Positions 17,903-26,229 of a stretch of 64,000 nt of DNA are shown here, piece by piece. The notes below the pieces were generated by a model, which searched no databases, was not told where the DNA came from, and worked only from the letters and a program-made list of their open reading frames with translations. Both the position numbers and the translations under genes were made by a program. The DNA comes from CAVTZP01 sp963739245 (GTDB lineage: Bacteria > Chloroflexota > Dehalococcoidia > Dehalococcoidales > BS750m-G39): contig CAVTZP010000002.1 of the NCBI GenBank assembly GCA_963739245.1, positions 1-64,000 of the forward strand, written 5' to 3'. Every line of letters starts with the position of its first letter. Within the stretch, counting starts at the first letter, position 1.

Positions 17903-18871
17903 TTGTCCCATCTAGCCGTAGCTAAGATTGAGTGTATTGAAAGTAAGGATAACTTTGGACGCTTCAGGGTTGAGCCGCTGGAAAAGGGCTTTGGCATTAC
18001 CCTGGGCAACACCCTGCGGCGAGTTTTCCTTGGCTACCTTCCCGGCGCGGCAGTGGCTCGGGTTAAGATTGAGGGAATTCAGCATGAATTCTCCACTATA
18101 CCGGGGGTAAAGGAAGACGTCACCGAATTTCTACTCAACGTTAAGGCGCTGAGGTTAAAACCCCTTTCCGATCAACCGGGTAAGCTGATACTGAAGGTGG
18201 AGGGGGAGGGGCGAGCTTGTGCCGCTGATATTGAGCCATCAACCGACTTTGAAATTGCCAACCCTGAGCTTTATCTGGCCACCTTAGATTCGGCTAAGGC
18301 CAAACTTTATGTTGAGTTTGATATTGAACTGGGTGAAGGTTATCGCGAGGCTGAGCCCAGTGATAACCTGCCGATAGGGGTGATTCCAGTAGATGCCATC
18401 TTTACCCCAATACGCAAGATTAATTTTACCGTTGAGCCAACCCATATCAGCCGGGAGACAAGCCATGAGCGGCTGGAGCTGGAGGTATGGACCGATGGCA
18501 CCATCTCACCGGTAGAAGCCATCAGCCAGGGGGCCAGGATTTTAACCGAGCAGCTAACTCCATTTATTGATTATGCCAAGGTTTCCCGCATTGAGGCAGA
18601 AAAGCAGCTTGTTCGCGCCTCCATCCCTGATGAAAAATATAATATGCTGGTGGAGCAACTAGAGCTGTCGGTGCGCACCATGAATTGCCTGAGGCGGGGT
18701 GGCATCACCACCGTAGGCGAACTAATAAACAAGGGGGATAAGGACCTGCTCTCACTACATAATTTCGGGCAGAAGTCGATGCAAGAGGTAAAGGAGCGGC
18801 TCAAGGCACTGGACTTATCCCTTGCTCCTCTCAGTGAGGGAGAGAGCCAGACGGAGGAGCAAGCGACATGA
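17903..18871 (+). CDS. rpoA: DNA-directed RNA polymerase subunit alpha
   Basis: The alpha dimer scaffolds RNA polymerase assembly and contacts promoters and activators. The 322-residue product has the N-terminal assembly domain (GFGITLGNTLRRVFLGYLPG), a linker, and the C-terminal helix-hairpin-helix domain (SVRTMNCLRRGGITTVGELI). It starts at TTG 17903 behind GAGGAGG with 7-base spacing. It overlaps rplQ by 4 bases. Confidence 0.98.
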   Translation: MSHLAVAKIECIESKDNFGRFRVEPLEKGFGITLGNTLRRVFLGYLPGAAVARVKIEGIQHEFSTIPGVKEDVTEFLLNVKALRLKPLSDQPGKLILKVEGEGRACAADIEPSTDFEIANPELYLATLDSAKAKLYVEFDIELGEGYREAEPSDNLPIGVIPVDAIFTPIRKINFTVEPTHISRETSHERLELEVWTDGTISPVEAISQGARILTEQLTPFIDYAKVSRIEAEKQLVRASIPDEKYNMLVEQLELSVRTMNCLRRGGITTVGELINKGDKDLLSLHNFGQKSMQEVKERLKALDLSLAPLSEGESQTEEQAT

Positions 18872-19218
18872 GGCACAATGTAGCCGGGAGAAAACTGGGG
18901 CGGACCTCGGCTCACCGCAAGGCGCTGTATCGCAACCTGGTGACCGACCTGCTAAAGCATGAGAAGATTACCACCACCGAAGCCAAGGCTAAGGAAATAC
19001 GCAGCCTGGCGGAGCAGATGATTACACTGGGTAAGAATGGAGAGCTCCGCTTCCGTCGCCAGGCACTATCATTTATTCTGGATGAGAAAGTAACGGAGAA
19101 GGTATTTACTGAGCTTGCTCCAAGGTATGCTGAGCGCCACGGCGGCTATACCCGCATCATCAAGTTAAGACCAAGACTGGGCGATGGGGCACCTATAGTT
19201 AAAATTGAGCTGGTATGA
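18868..19218 (+). CDS. rplQ: 50S ribosomal protein L17
   Basis: L17 lies near the tunnel exit. The 116-residue product begins MRHNVAGRKLGRTSAHRKAL, the invariant opening, and ends with RIIKLRPRLGDGAPIVKIELV. The ATG overlaps the rpoA stop (ATGA). The stop overlaps the truA start, again ATGA, so the three genes appear translationally coupled. Confidence 0.98.
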   Translation: MRHNVAGRKLGRTSAHRKALYRNLVTDLLKHEKITTTEAKAKEIRSLAEQMITLGKNGELRFRRQALSFILDEKVTEKVFTELAPRYAERHGGYTRIIKLRPRLGDGAPIVKIELV

Positions 19219-19991
19219 AGATGACCAAGATTGTATTGGTTATAGAGTATAATGGCACACACTACCATGGCTTCCAGTGGCAGGCTGGCTTACCCTCCGT
19301 TCAGAGGGAGGTGGAGAAAGCCATAAAGAGCCTTAGTGGGGAGAGACGCCGGGTGATTGCGGCCAGCCGAACCGACGCTGGAGTTCACGCTGAGGGGCAG
19401 GTAGTCAGCTTCAGAACCGAGTCCTCCCTTCCCACCCAAACATTTATTAATGGCCTAAACTACTATCTACCCCGGGATATCGCAGTAAAGGCAGCATATA
19501 GAGTGGATGATTCAGTTAATGTCAGGCGTGATGCCATTAGCCGGGAATATAGCTACTACATATTAAATAGCCCCACCCGCTCTCCAATGAGACAGGGCTT
19601 TTCTTACTTTGTTACCAGCCCTCTGGATATTGAAGCGGCCAATCGGGCAGCTCAGGCTCTCATTGGCGAGCATGACTTCGCCCCATTTGTCAGCGGCAAC
19701 GGGACGAGGATAAGGAGCACGGTGAAGCACGTGTTCAAAGCCAATTTGGAAAGAAACGGGGAATTGGTTATTTTCAATATGGTGGCTAACTCCTTCCTGC
19801 CTCATCAGGTTCGTAATACGGTTGGTACCCTAATCAGGGTTGCCTTGGGCAAGATGAGCGTTGATGAATTTAACAGCATAATTGAGACGAAAAAGCCAGG
19901 GATGGTTGGACCGACTGCCCCCGCCTGTGGGCTATGTCTTACCCGGATAAATTACACCAATCACTTCAGGAGGAATAATGAAAACCTATAG
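19215..19991 (+). CDS. truA: tRNA pseudouridine(38-40) synthase TruA
   Basis: TruA isomerises uridines 38-40 of the tRNA anticodon arm. The 258-residue product contains the catalytic aspartate in SRTDAGVHAEGQ (about residue 55) and the FLPHQVRNTVGTLIRVALG C-terminal segment. It overlaps rplQ by 4 bases and rplM by 14, so it is an integral part of the operon, as in many Gram-positive genomes. Confidence 0.97.
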   Translation: MKMTKIVLVIEYNGTHYHGFQWQAGLPSVQREVEKAIKSLSGERRRVIAASRTDAGVHAEGQVVSFRTESSLPTQTFINGLNYYLPRDIAVKAAYRVDDSVNVRRDAISREYSYYILNSPTRSPMRQGFSYFVTSPLDIEAANRAAQALIGEHDFAPFVSGNGTRIRSTVKHVFKANLERNGELVIFNMVANSFLPHQVRNTVGTLIRVALGKMSVDEFNSIIETKKPGMVGPTAPACGLCLTRINYTNHFRRNNENL

Positions 19992-20415
19992 CCCCAAAGC
20001 CTCCGAGATTAAGCGTCAGTGGCATGTGATTGATGCCTCGGACAAGATTCTGGGCAAAGTCGCTACCCAGGCGGCTAGTTTGCTCATGGGCAAGCATAAG
20101 CCAATATTCAGTCGCCATCTGGATACCGGCGATTTTGTTGTCATTACCAACGCCGAAAAGGTTCAGGTTACTGGCAATAAGACTAAACAGAAGCTATACT
20201 ATAGACATTCAGGATATCCCGGGGGACTTAAGAGCATCAGCCTGGATAAACTATTACAGACTGACCCTACCCGGGTGATTGAATACGCCGTCAAGGGGAT
20301 GTTGCCCAAAAATCGTCTCCGGGCGGGCATGATGAAACGGCTCAGGGTCTATGCCGGTGAGGCTCACCCTCACCTAGCTCAGACCGAGACTAGTGCAAAG
20401 GGGGCTGAGAATTAG
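19978..20415 (+). CDS. rplM: 50S ribosomal protein L13
   Basis: L13 is an early-assembly protein of the large subunit. The 145-residue product starts MKTYSPKASEIKRQWHVIDASD and includes HKPIFSRHLDTGDFVVITNAEK and KGMLPKNRLRAGMMKRLRVYAG, both family signatures. ATG 19978 is preceded by AGGAGGA inside truA. Its stop abuts the GTG of rpsI. Confidence 0.98.
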   Translation: MKTYSPKASEIKRQWHVIDASDKILGKVATQAASLLMGKHKPIFSRHLDTGDFVVITNAEKVQVTGNKTKQKLYYRHSGYPGGLKSISLDKLLQTDPTRVIEYAVKGMLPKNRLRAGMMKRLRVYAGEAHPHLAQTETSAKGAEN

Positions 20416-20820
20416 GTGGTTCAAACGGAAAAGCAAAACTATTCTAAAGGCACAGGTAGACGTAAGACGTCAGTAGCTCAGGTAAAGCTGATGGCGGGGA
20501 CGGGCGAGATTATCGTCAATGGCACCCCCTATCAGGAACTATTCCCCTACCTTGAGCACCGCCGAATAATACTGGAGCCGCTTTTAGTCACGGAAAACCT
20601 GGGCAAGTATAATGCCGTGATTAAGGTAAATGGGGGTGGCATATCAGGGCAGAGTGGTGCCATCTCTCACGGTATTGCCCGAGCCCTGGTAGCGGCTGAT
20701 GAGAGCCTTAAGCCGACGCTGCGCCAGCACGGCCTGCTGACCAGGGACTCGCGGGCCAAAGAGAGAAAGAAAGTCGGGCTCAAGCGGGCGCGCAAGGCAC
20801 CTCAATACACCAAGCGATAG
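20416..20820 (+). CDS. rpsI: 30S ribosomal protein S9
   Basis: S9 reaches the P-site tRNA anticodon through its C-terminal tail. The 134-residue product has GTGRRKTSVAQVKL near the N-terminus and ends KKVGLKRARKAPQYTKR, the universal tail. It starts at GTG 20416 immediately after the rplM stop. It is the last gene of the superoperon. Short stems followed by T-rich sequence at 20845-20880 may terminate transcription, but the stems are only about 5 pairs. Confidence 0.98.
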   Translation: MVQTEKQNYSKGTGRRKTSVAQVKLMAGTGEIIVNGTPYQELFPYLEHRRIILEPLLVTENLGKYNAVIKVNGGGISGQSGAISHGIARALVAADESLKPTLRQHGLLTRDSRAKERKKVGLKRARKAPQYTKR

Positions 20821-20887
20821 CTCTCCAGGCTAGTTCAGATAGACTGGTGGCAGAGACTATCACCTTTTGCTCCCCTTTTTTATTCTC

Positions 20888-20916
20888 TTGACGCCTCATT
20901 ATGAAGCAGATATAAT
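20888..20916 (+). promoter_or_regulatory. Promoter of the tRNA-Leu/Arg/Val cluster
   Basis: TTGACG (20888-20893), a 17-base spacer and a perfect TATAAT (20911-20916) lie 14 bases before tRNA-Leu. This fits a strong housekeeping promoter for the three following tRNA genes. Confidence 0.8.
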
Positions 20917-20930
20917 CCCGTTGTATCTAT

Positions 20931-21013
20931 GCCGAAGTGGCGGAATGGCAGACGCGCTACGTTCAGGGCGTAGTGTCCGAAAGGATGTGGGAGTTCAAAT
21001 CTCCCCTTCGGCA
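20931..21013 (+). tRNA. tRNA-Leu (anticodon CAG)
   Basis: A class II tRNA: acceptor GCCGAAG pairs with CTTCGGC, the anticodon loop TTCAGGG gives CAG at 20964-20966 (reads CUG), and there is a long variable arm and a TTCAAAT T loop. CCA is not encoded; the 3' flank is CAT. Confidence 0.95.
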
Positions 21014-21022
21014 CATTCTTGG

Positions 21023-21096
21023 GCGCTTGTAGCTCAACTGGATAGAGCGCAGCCCTGCGGAGGCTGAGGTTGTGGGTTCGAGACCCGCCAAGCGCA
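21023..21096 (+). tRNA. tRNA-Arg (anticodon GCG)
   Basis: The cloverleaf is complete: acceptor GCGCTTG/CAAGCGC, D arm GCTC/GAGC, anticodon stem CAGCC/GGCTG with loop CTGCGGA (GCG at 21057-21059), T loop TTCGAGA. It reads CGC, and CGU by wobble. Most bacteria use an ACG anticodon edited to inosine for this box, so GCG is noteworthy. CCA is not encoded. Confidence 0.93.
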
Positions 21097-21102
21097 CTAC
21101 TT

Positions 21103-21176
21103 GGGCGGTTAGCTCAGTTGGTTAGAGCACCTGCTTTACACGCAGGGGGTCAGAGGTTCAAGTCCTCTACCGCCCA
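21103..21176 (+). tRNA. tRNA-Val (anticodon TAC)
   Basis: Acceptor GGGCGGT/ACCGCCC, anticodon stem CCTGC/GCAGG with loop TTTACAC (TAC), T arm AGAGG/CCTCT. The discriminator A at 21176 is followed by an encoded CCA (21177-21179). It is the third gene of the cluster, 6 bases after tRNA-Arg. Confidence 0.95.
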
Positions 21177-21254
21177 CCATAGTGTACGGTAGATAGAACT
21201 TTTTCTTTTCAGCGGATAAAGATTCTCCTCTCTCTGGCTGTTTCATCACCGTAG

Positions 21255-22253
21255 TCAGTCTGGAATTGGATAGCGAACTGGCTGAAAACACCCACTTGTC
21301 CCAAGACGCCGCGTTAGCTCTCCGGCGTCATGGACTATTCGGTCTATAAGCTCTTTTACCGTAGGGATGTCTCTGATCAGGCCCACAGATTGGCCGCAAT
21401 GGACCAGCCCTTTCTCTATGTCTCCCGTTTCAAAGACCTCTTTCTCTCCCCGCCCTGATAGGAAAGGTCTTAACTCCTCCAACTTGGCTCCCTGCCGTTC
21501 CATATCGGCTACTTTCTGGGCGATGCTATTCCTGAGCACCCGCGCTGTGTTTCGCAAGGTTCGTTGCAAGAGCATGGTATCTCTTTCAGAACATTGGATG
21601 AGCCACTCCTTAACCTTCGGATGGAGCGCACACTCTTTGGTACCCATGAAGCGAGTGCCCATCAGCACTGCCTCAGCACCCAGCGCAAGTGCGGCTACTA
21701 AACCTCGCCCATCCCCAAAGCCCCCGGCAGCAATAACAGGAATGCTCACCGCATCACGAGTAAGGGGAATAAGGATAAGAGAAGTCACATCCTCCTCACC
21801 GGGGTGCCCACCGCATTCGTAGCCATCAATAATAACCGCGTCGCATCCAATCATTTCTGCTGTTCGGGCAAAACGGACGGCAGTGCATTTGTGCAGAACC
21901 TTAACCTTTGCTTCCCTTAAGCGCTGCATATAGGGTTTGGGGCTCCTCCCCGCAGTCTCCACAACCCTGACCCCTTCCGCAATAATAACATCGAAGAACT
22001 CTTCCACATTAATCGGCCGAATAGTCGGGAGCAAAGGGATGTTGACACCAAAGGGCTTGCTGGTGAGGCCTTTAGTTTTCCGGATTTCGCTAGCCAGCTC
22101 GCCAGCGGTGGGAAAGGTAATGGAACTGAGGATACCCAGCCCGCCAGCATTAGAGACAGCCGCGACCAGCTCGGCCCGGGCCAGCCAAAGCATTCCTCCC
22201 TGGAGAACGGGATATTCTATCCCCAGCGTCTGTGTAACCCGTGTCTCAAACAT
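21255..22253 (-). CDS. Nitronate monooxygenase / FabK-like FMN protein
   Basis: The 332-residue product belongs to the TIM-barrel FMN family that includes nitronate monooxygenase (2-nitropropane dioxygenase) and the FabK enoyl-ACP reductase. It begins MFETRVTQTLGIEYPVLQGGM and shows the flavin-site blocks AAVSNAGGLGILSS, GYECGGHPGEED, VIAAGGFGDGRGLVAALALGA and LMGTRF. ATG 22253 follows AGAGGGA on the minus strand. In an anaerobe a reductase or nitroalkane-detoxifying role is as likely as oxygenation. The sequence does not settle the substrate. Confidence 0.85.
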   Translation of the reverse strand: MFETRVTQTLGIEYPVLQGGMLWLARAELVAAVSNAGGLGILSSITFPTAGELASEIRKTKGLTSKPFGVNIPLLPTIRPINVEEFFDVIIAEGVRVVETAGRSPKPYMQRLREAKVKVLHKCTAVRFARTAEMIGCDAVIIDGYECGGHPGEEDVTSLILIPLTRDAVSIPVIAAGGFGDGRGLVAALALGAEAVLMGTRFMGTKECALHPKVKEWLIQCSERDTMLLQRTLRNTARVLRNSIAQKVADMERQGAKLEELRPFLSGRGEKEVFETGDIEKGLVHCGQSVGLIRDIPTVKELIDRIVHDAGELTRRLGTSGCFQPVRYPIPD

Positions 22254-22371
22254 GGTCCCTCTTTTTTCTTGCCAATTTGATAACCTATCTTAATGACCAA
22301 TTATAATCGGTGCCAAACTCGGGCACAACCATTTGAACAAAGCGTTGGGCAGTGGCGAGTGCCGGATTAAC

Positions 22372-22401
22372 TTGACAAAGAACCGAGACGGCGGCTATCA
22401 T
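22372..22401 (+). promoter_or_regulatory. Putative promoter of the first molybdenum hydroxylase operon
   Basis: TTGACA (22372-22377), an 18-base spacer and TATCAT (22396-22401) lie about 70 bases before the first gene. The wider 22254-22470 gap holds no ORF or riboswitch that I recognise. Confidence 0.55.
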
Positions 22402-22470
22402 TTTAACACCATCGCTCTGTCCGAAAACGACTGAAGCACCACATTATTTTTTGCAGGTTGAGGAGGTCAA

Positions 22471-23343
22471 ATGATTGCGGATTTCGAATATTTTGCTCCC
22501 AAAACAGTTAAGGAAGCCCTTTCCCTACTTTCACAGTATAAGGATGCCAAAATAATTGCCGGCGGGCAATCGCTGCTGGTGGTCTTAAAGCAACGGCTGC
22601 TTGCCCTGGAATATTTGATTGATATCAAAGGCATATCGGCTCTAGACTATATTAACTACGAAGACGGCAGAGATTTGAGAATCGGAGCATTGACCGTACA
22701 TCGAGCCATAGAGAAATCACCAGCGATTCAAAAGTATTTCCAGGTGCTCAGCGAGATGGAGAGAAACGTGGCCACAGTACAGACCCGAAACTGGGGCACA
22801 ATTGGTGGCAACCTTTGCCATGGCGACCCCGCTGGCGACCCGGCCCCAGTTTTCATTGTGTTAAATGCCAAATTGAAGTTAGCCAGCTTGGGTGGGGAGA
22901 GAATCATTGACATGGAGGAGTTTTCCAAAGACTATCTTGAGGTGGCCCTTGAACCAGGTGAGATGCTTACTGAGATTCAGGTGCCGACTCCGTCACCTCA
23001 CACTGGTACTGCCCATGACAAGCTAATGGTGATGAAAGGAGACATGGGAATTGTCGGGGCAGCGGTGTCAATCACTTTGAGTGGAAGGGATGGCGTTTGC
23101 AAGGATGTCCGAATAGCGCTCAGCAACACTGCTTCTGTACCTTTGAGGGTTAAAGAAGCAGAAAAGGTACTAATAGGAAAAACAATCAATGACAGCTTGC
23201 TTATTGAGGCTGCCGAGGTAGCCTCGACAGAGGCTAGCCCTCCTGTTGACGTCCATGGTTCGGCAGAATACAGACAGGAGATGGTGAAGGTCTTTGTCAG
23301 GCGGGTAGCAGGAATAGCTCTGGAAAGAGCCAAAGCGGCATAG
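22471..23343 (+). CDS. Molybdenum hydroxylase (xanthine dehydrogenase family) FAD subunit
   Basis: This is the medium, FAD-binding subunit of a three-subunit molybdenum hydroxylase. It passes electrons between the iron-sulfur subunit and an outside carrier. The 290-residue length is standard. The FAD loops are IIAGGQSLLVVLK (about residues 29-41) and TIGGNLCHGDPAGDPAP (about 110-126). It has no cysteine-rich insert, in contrast to the second system at 30.8-33.2 kb. ATG 22471 follows GGAGG. The small subunit follows 19 bases later. Confidence 0.92.
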   Translation: MIADFEYFAPKTVKEALSLLSQYKDAKIIAGGQSLLVVLKQRLLALEYLIDIKGISALDYINYEDGRDLRIGALTVHRAIEKSPAIQKYFQVLSEMERNVATVQTRNWGTIGGNLCHGDPAGDPAPVFIVLNAKLKLASLGGERIIDMEEFSKDYLEVALEPGEMLTEIQVPTPSPHTGTAHDKLMVMKGDMGIVGAAVSITLSGRDGVCKDVRIALSNTASVPLRVKEAEKVLIGKTINDSLLIEAAEVASTEASPPVDVHGSAEYRQEMVKVFVRRVAGIALERAKAA

Positions 23344-23362
23344 TTGTCTGAGGAGGGTAGAT

Positions 23363-23848
23363 ATGAAAGACGAACTGAAGGAATTAAAGTTAACCGTTAA
23401 CGGCAAGCCTTATGAGTTCAGGGTGAAACCAAGGACCTTACTTGTTGACCTGCTGAGGCAGGAGCTGAAGCTGACGGGCACCAAGATAGGTTGCCTTGAG
23501 AGTGCTTGCGGTGCCTGCACCGTTAATATTGACGGCAAGGCGGTCAGGTCGTGTTCCGTACTGGCGTTGCAGACCAATGGTCGCAAAGTTACCACCATCG
23601 AAGGTTTGGCTGACGGGGATAAGCTGCACCCTATTCAGCAGGCGATGATCGACCATGGCGCTATAGAGTGCGGATTCTGCACCCCGGGGATGGTGATGTC
23701 AGCGAAGGCGTTACTGGATGAGAACCCCAAGCCAACCCGTGAGGAGGTAAGAGAAGCGATACAGGGTAATCTGTGTGCTGATGAAGGCTATGTGAAATAT
23801 ATCGAGGCTATAGAAATAGCTGCGGAAAAGATACGAGGAGGTCAGTAG
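23363..23848 (+). CDS. Molybdenum hydroxylase [2Fe-2S] small subunit with a substituted cluster cysteine
   Basis: The 161-residue product has the two-domain form of the family: a plant-type ferredoxin domain with GCLESACGACTV and SC, then the alpha-helical domain with CGFCTPGMV. The fourth ligand of the helical-domain cluster should be the second Cys of GNLCRCTGY. Here the motif reads GNLCADEGY, so Arg-Cys-Thr has become Ala-Asp-Glu without any indel. The cluster nearest the molybdenum site would then have three cysteines, with Asp as a possible fourth ligand, or may be lost. The rest of the protein looks intact. The paralogue at 35.6 kb keeps CRC. Confidence 0.9.
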   Translation: MKDELKELKLTVNGKPYEFRVKPRTLLVDLLRQELKLTGTKIGCLESACGACTVNIDGKAVRSCSVLALQTNGRKVTTIEGLADGDKLHPIQQAMIDHGAIECGFCTPGMVMSAKALLDENPKPTREEVREAIQGNLCADEGYVKYIEAIEIAAEKIRGGQ

Positions 23849-23849
23849 A

Positions 23850-26207
23850 ATGGGTGAGACTTTTGGGGAATATTCGATAATAGGAAAACCGATACCCCGA
23901 GTGGAGGCTAAGTTAAAGGTTACTGGTCAGGCAAAGTATGCCGCTGATTATGAATTAGCCGATATGCTGTGGGGTCAGATTAAGAGAAGCCCTTATCCTC
24001 ACGCCAGGATACTAAATATTGACACCAGCAAGGCTGAGAGGTTACCCGGCGTAAAAGCGGTGACTACCGGCAAGGACTTTGGCGGTTTCAAGTGGGGCTG
24101 GAGCGGGCCGACTCGCGATGAAGAGCCCCTGGCAGTAAAAAAGGTACGCTACCTATATGAAGGGGTAGCGGCAGTGGCCGCTATTGATGAGGATATAGCT
24201 AATGAGGCCTGCGACCTCATTGAGGTTGAGTGGGAGCCACTCCCCGGCGTCTTTGATGTCTTTGAGGCAATGCAGGAAGGAGCACCCCTGGTTCATGAGA
24301 ACCGCCCGGGGAACATTTGCGTTGAGTATCATTGGGCCTTTGGTGACATGGACAAGGCTTTTGCTGAGTCTTACCTAGTTCGGGAAGATACCTTCCAGAC
24401 CCCACGCATGGCCAAAGGATATCTAGAATCACCGGCAGTGGTTGCCTACTGGCCCGATTCTAATCATGTCGTCTATATCGGGGCAAAAGGAAGCCCATAT
24501 TTTCCATACCGGATTCTATCCCGGTGCTTTAATTTGCCGCTCAGCAATGTTCGGATAATAACACCCTTTATCGGCTCCGACTTTGGTGGCACTAAGAATG
24601 ATATGACGCCAGCTGATTACTCGGCAGTCATGCTCGCCAAGAAGACCGGCCGACCGGTGAAGATTGTGACCAGCCAGTTTGATGTCCTCACTACCGACCT
24701 GCGGCGTCACCCGATGTGGCTCACGGTAAAGACGGGGGTTACCAAGGACGGCATACTAAAGGCTACATATCTCAAGGCTGTTGCCGACGGGGGAGCCTAT
24801 ACCCGAATGAGCCCGCTCACGATGATGCTTACCGGCTGTCTTACGACCCTACCCTATAAGCTGCCAAATTACAAATATGATTGCTACAACTATTTTACCA
24901 ATAACCCGAGTTCGGCCGCCATGAGAGGACATGGACTATACCACAGCCGGTTTGCCGCTGATGTTCAGCTAGACATGATAGCCGAAGAGCTTGGGCTAGA
25001 CCCGGTGGAGATAAGGCTAAAGAATGCCATTGAAAACCCTGAGCCGGGTAAGGTATATGAGACAATCAACGAGGTACATATGGCGACCTGCGGGGTAAAG
25101 GAATGCATTGAAAAGGTTGCCGAGGCGGTAGACTGGGAAAAAAGAAGAAAGACGAAAAAAGAAGATGGTTATAAGGCCTATGGTATTGGCTTTGCCGCGG
25201 CAACATATAACAGCGGGACAAAGCTGAGTGCACATAACGCTTGTGCCGCTATCATAAGGGTATGCGAGGACGGAAGTGTCAATTATCTGACCGGCGCCAC
25301 TGACGTCGGGCAGGGGTCAGACACAATAATGTGCGCTATTGCCGCCGAGGTGCTCGGTATAAAACTAGAGGACATAGACCTGAAGAGGGTAGATACAGCA
25401 TTTACCCCGGTTGACCCGGGAAGCTACGGCAGCCGGGTTACTGTGCTTGCCGGTCAGGCGGCAATAAATGCCGCCCTAGATGCCAAACGGCAGCTCCTCG
25501 AGGTTGCAGCACAGCAGTTTGGCGTAAAACCGGAAGATGTTGAGATTAAGAACAAGCAGGCCTTTGTCAAGTCAAATCCTGATAGGAATATGCCCTGGGA
25601 GAGGTTAGTGAGAACCGCCTGCTACGATACGCCGGGTAAGGTCATCATCGGCCGCGGCTATTCAACCCAGGGAATATCGCTATTAGGCCTGGCCGATTTC
25701 AGTAAGGGTGTCGGTGACATTGGAACCAATTATAGCTTTACCGCCCAGGCCGTCGAGGTGGAGGTAGATGTGGAGACAGGCGTGGTAAAATGCACCGATA
25801 ATAGCGTGATCGCCCACGACTGCGGCTTCCCACTAAATACTCAGGCGGTAGAAACTCAAGTCCAGGGTGGGTCATACCACCAGGGGGTTTCTGCTGCCTT
25901 GTATGAGGAATTCAAGATGGACAAAGGGCAAACCCTTAACCCCAATCTTGTCGACTACCAGCGACCTCGCGCCAATGAAGCACCGATGACACAGGTGATA
26001 CACGTGGTAACCAATGACCCCTATGGCCCATTTGGGGCTAAAGAGGCCAGCGAGGGGAGTTGTTGTTCGGCACCACCGGCGGTGATTAATGCCATTTATA
26101 ATGCTACCGGGGTCTGGATTAATAACCTCCCCGCCCAACCGGAGAAGGTCTTCTGGGCGCTAAAAGCCAAAAAAGAGGAAAAGAAGGAGAAGAAAAGGGG
26201 AAAATAG
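23850..26207 (+). CDS. Molybdenum hydroxylase catalytic (molybdopterin) large subunit
   Basis: The 785-residue product binds the molybdopterin cofactor and performs substrate hydroxylation or the reverse dehydroxylation. Family landmarks are GKPIPRVEAKLKVTGQAKY at the start, FIGSDFGGTKNDM, AAMRGHGLYHSRFAAD in the place of the RGFG arginine motif, TGATDVGQGSDT, GSYGSRVT, and FGAKEASEGS with the likely catalytic Glu. The aerobic CO-dehydrogenase loop AYxCSFR is absent, so this is not a form I CO dehydrogenase. The C-terminus is a lysine- and glutamate-rich tail. It follows the small subunit by 1 base. The substrate is unknown. Confidence 0.92.
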   Translation: MGETFGEYSIIGKPIPRVEAKLKVTGQAKYAADYELADMLWGQIKRSPYPHARILNIDTSKAERLPGVKAVTTGKDFGGFKWGWSGPTRDEEPLAVKKVRYLYEGVAAVAAIDEDIANEACDLIEVEWEPLPGVFDVFEAMQEGAPLVHENRPGNICVEYHWAFGDMDKAFAESYLVREDTFQTPRMAKGYLESPAVVAYWPDSNHVVYIGAKGSPYFPYRILSRCFNLPLSNVRIITPFIGSDFGGTKNDMTPADYSAVMLAKKTGRPVKIVTSQFDVLTTDLRRHPMWLTVKTGVTKDGILKATYLKAVADGGAYTRMSPLTMMLTGCLTTLPYKLPNYKYDCYNYFTNNPSSAAMRGHGLYHSRFAADVQLDMIAEELGLDPVEIRLKNAIENPEPGKVYETINEVHMATCGVKECIEKVAEAVDWEKRRKTKKEDGYKAYGIGFAAATYNSGTKLSAHNACAAIIRVCEDGSVNYLTGATDVGQGSDTIMCAIAAEVLGIKLEDIDLKRVDTAFTPVDPGSYGSRVTVLAGQAAINAALDAKRQLLEVAAQQFGVKPEDVEIKNKQAFVKSNPDRNMPWERLVRTACYDTPGKVIIGRGYSTQGISLLGLADFSKGVGDIGTNYSFTAQAVEVEVDVETGVVKCTDNSVIAHDCGFPLNTQAVETQVQGGSYHQGVSAALYEEFKMDKGQTLNPNLVDYQRPRANEAPMTQVIHVVTNDPYGPFGAKEASEGSCCSAPPAVINAIYNATGVWINNLPAQPEKVFWALKAKKEEKKEKKRGK

Positions 26208-26229
26208 CCCCAGTGGTAATCTCGCCTTT

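Noticed and set aside
22471..26207. Aerobic-type CO dehydrogenase (coxMSL)
   Set aside because: The gene order M-S-L fits, but the AYxCSFR active-site loop is missing from the large subunit and a small-subunit cysteine is absent.
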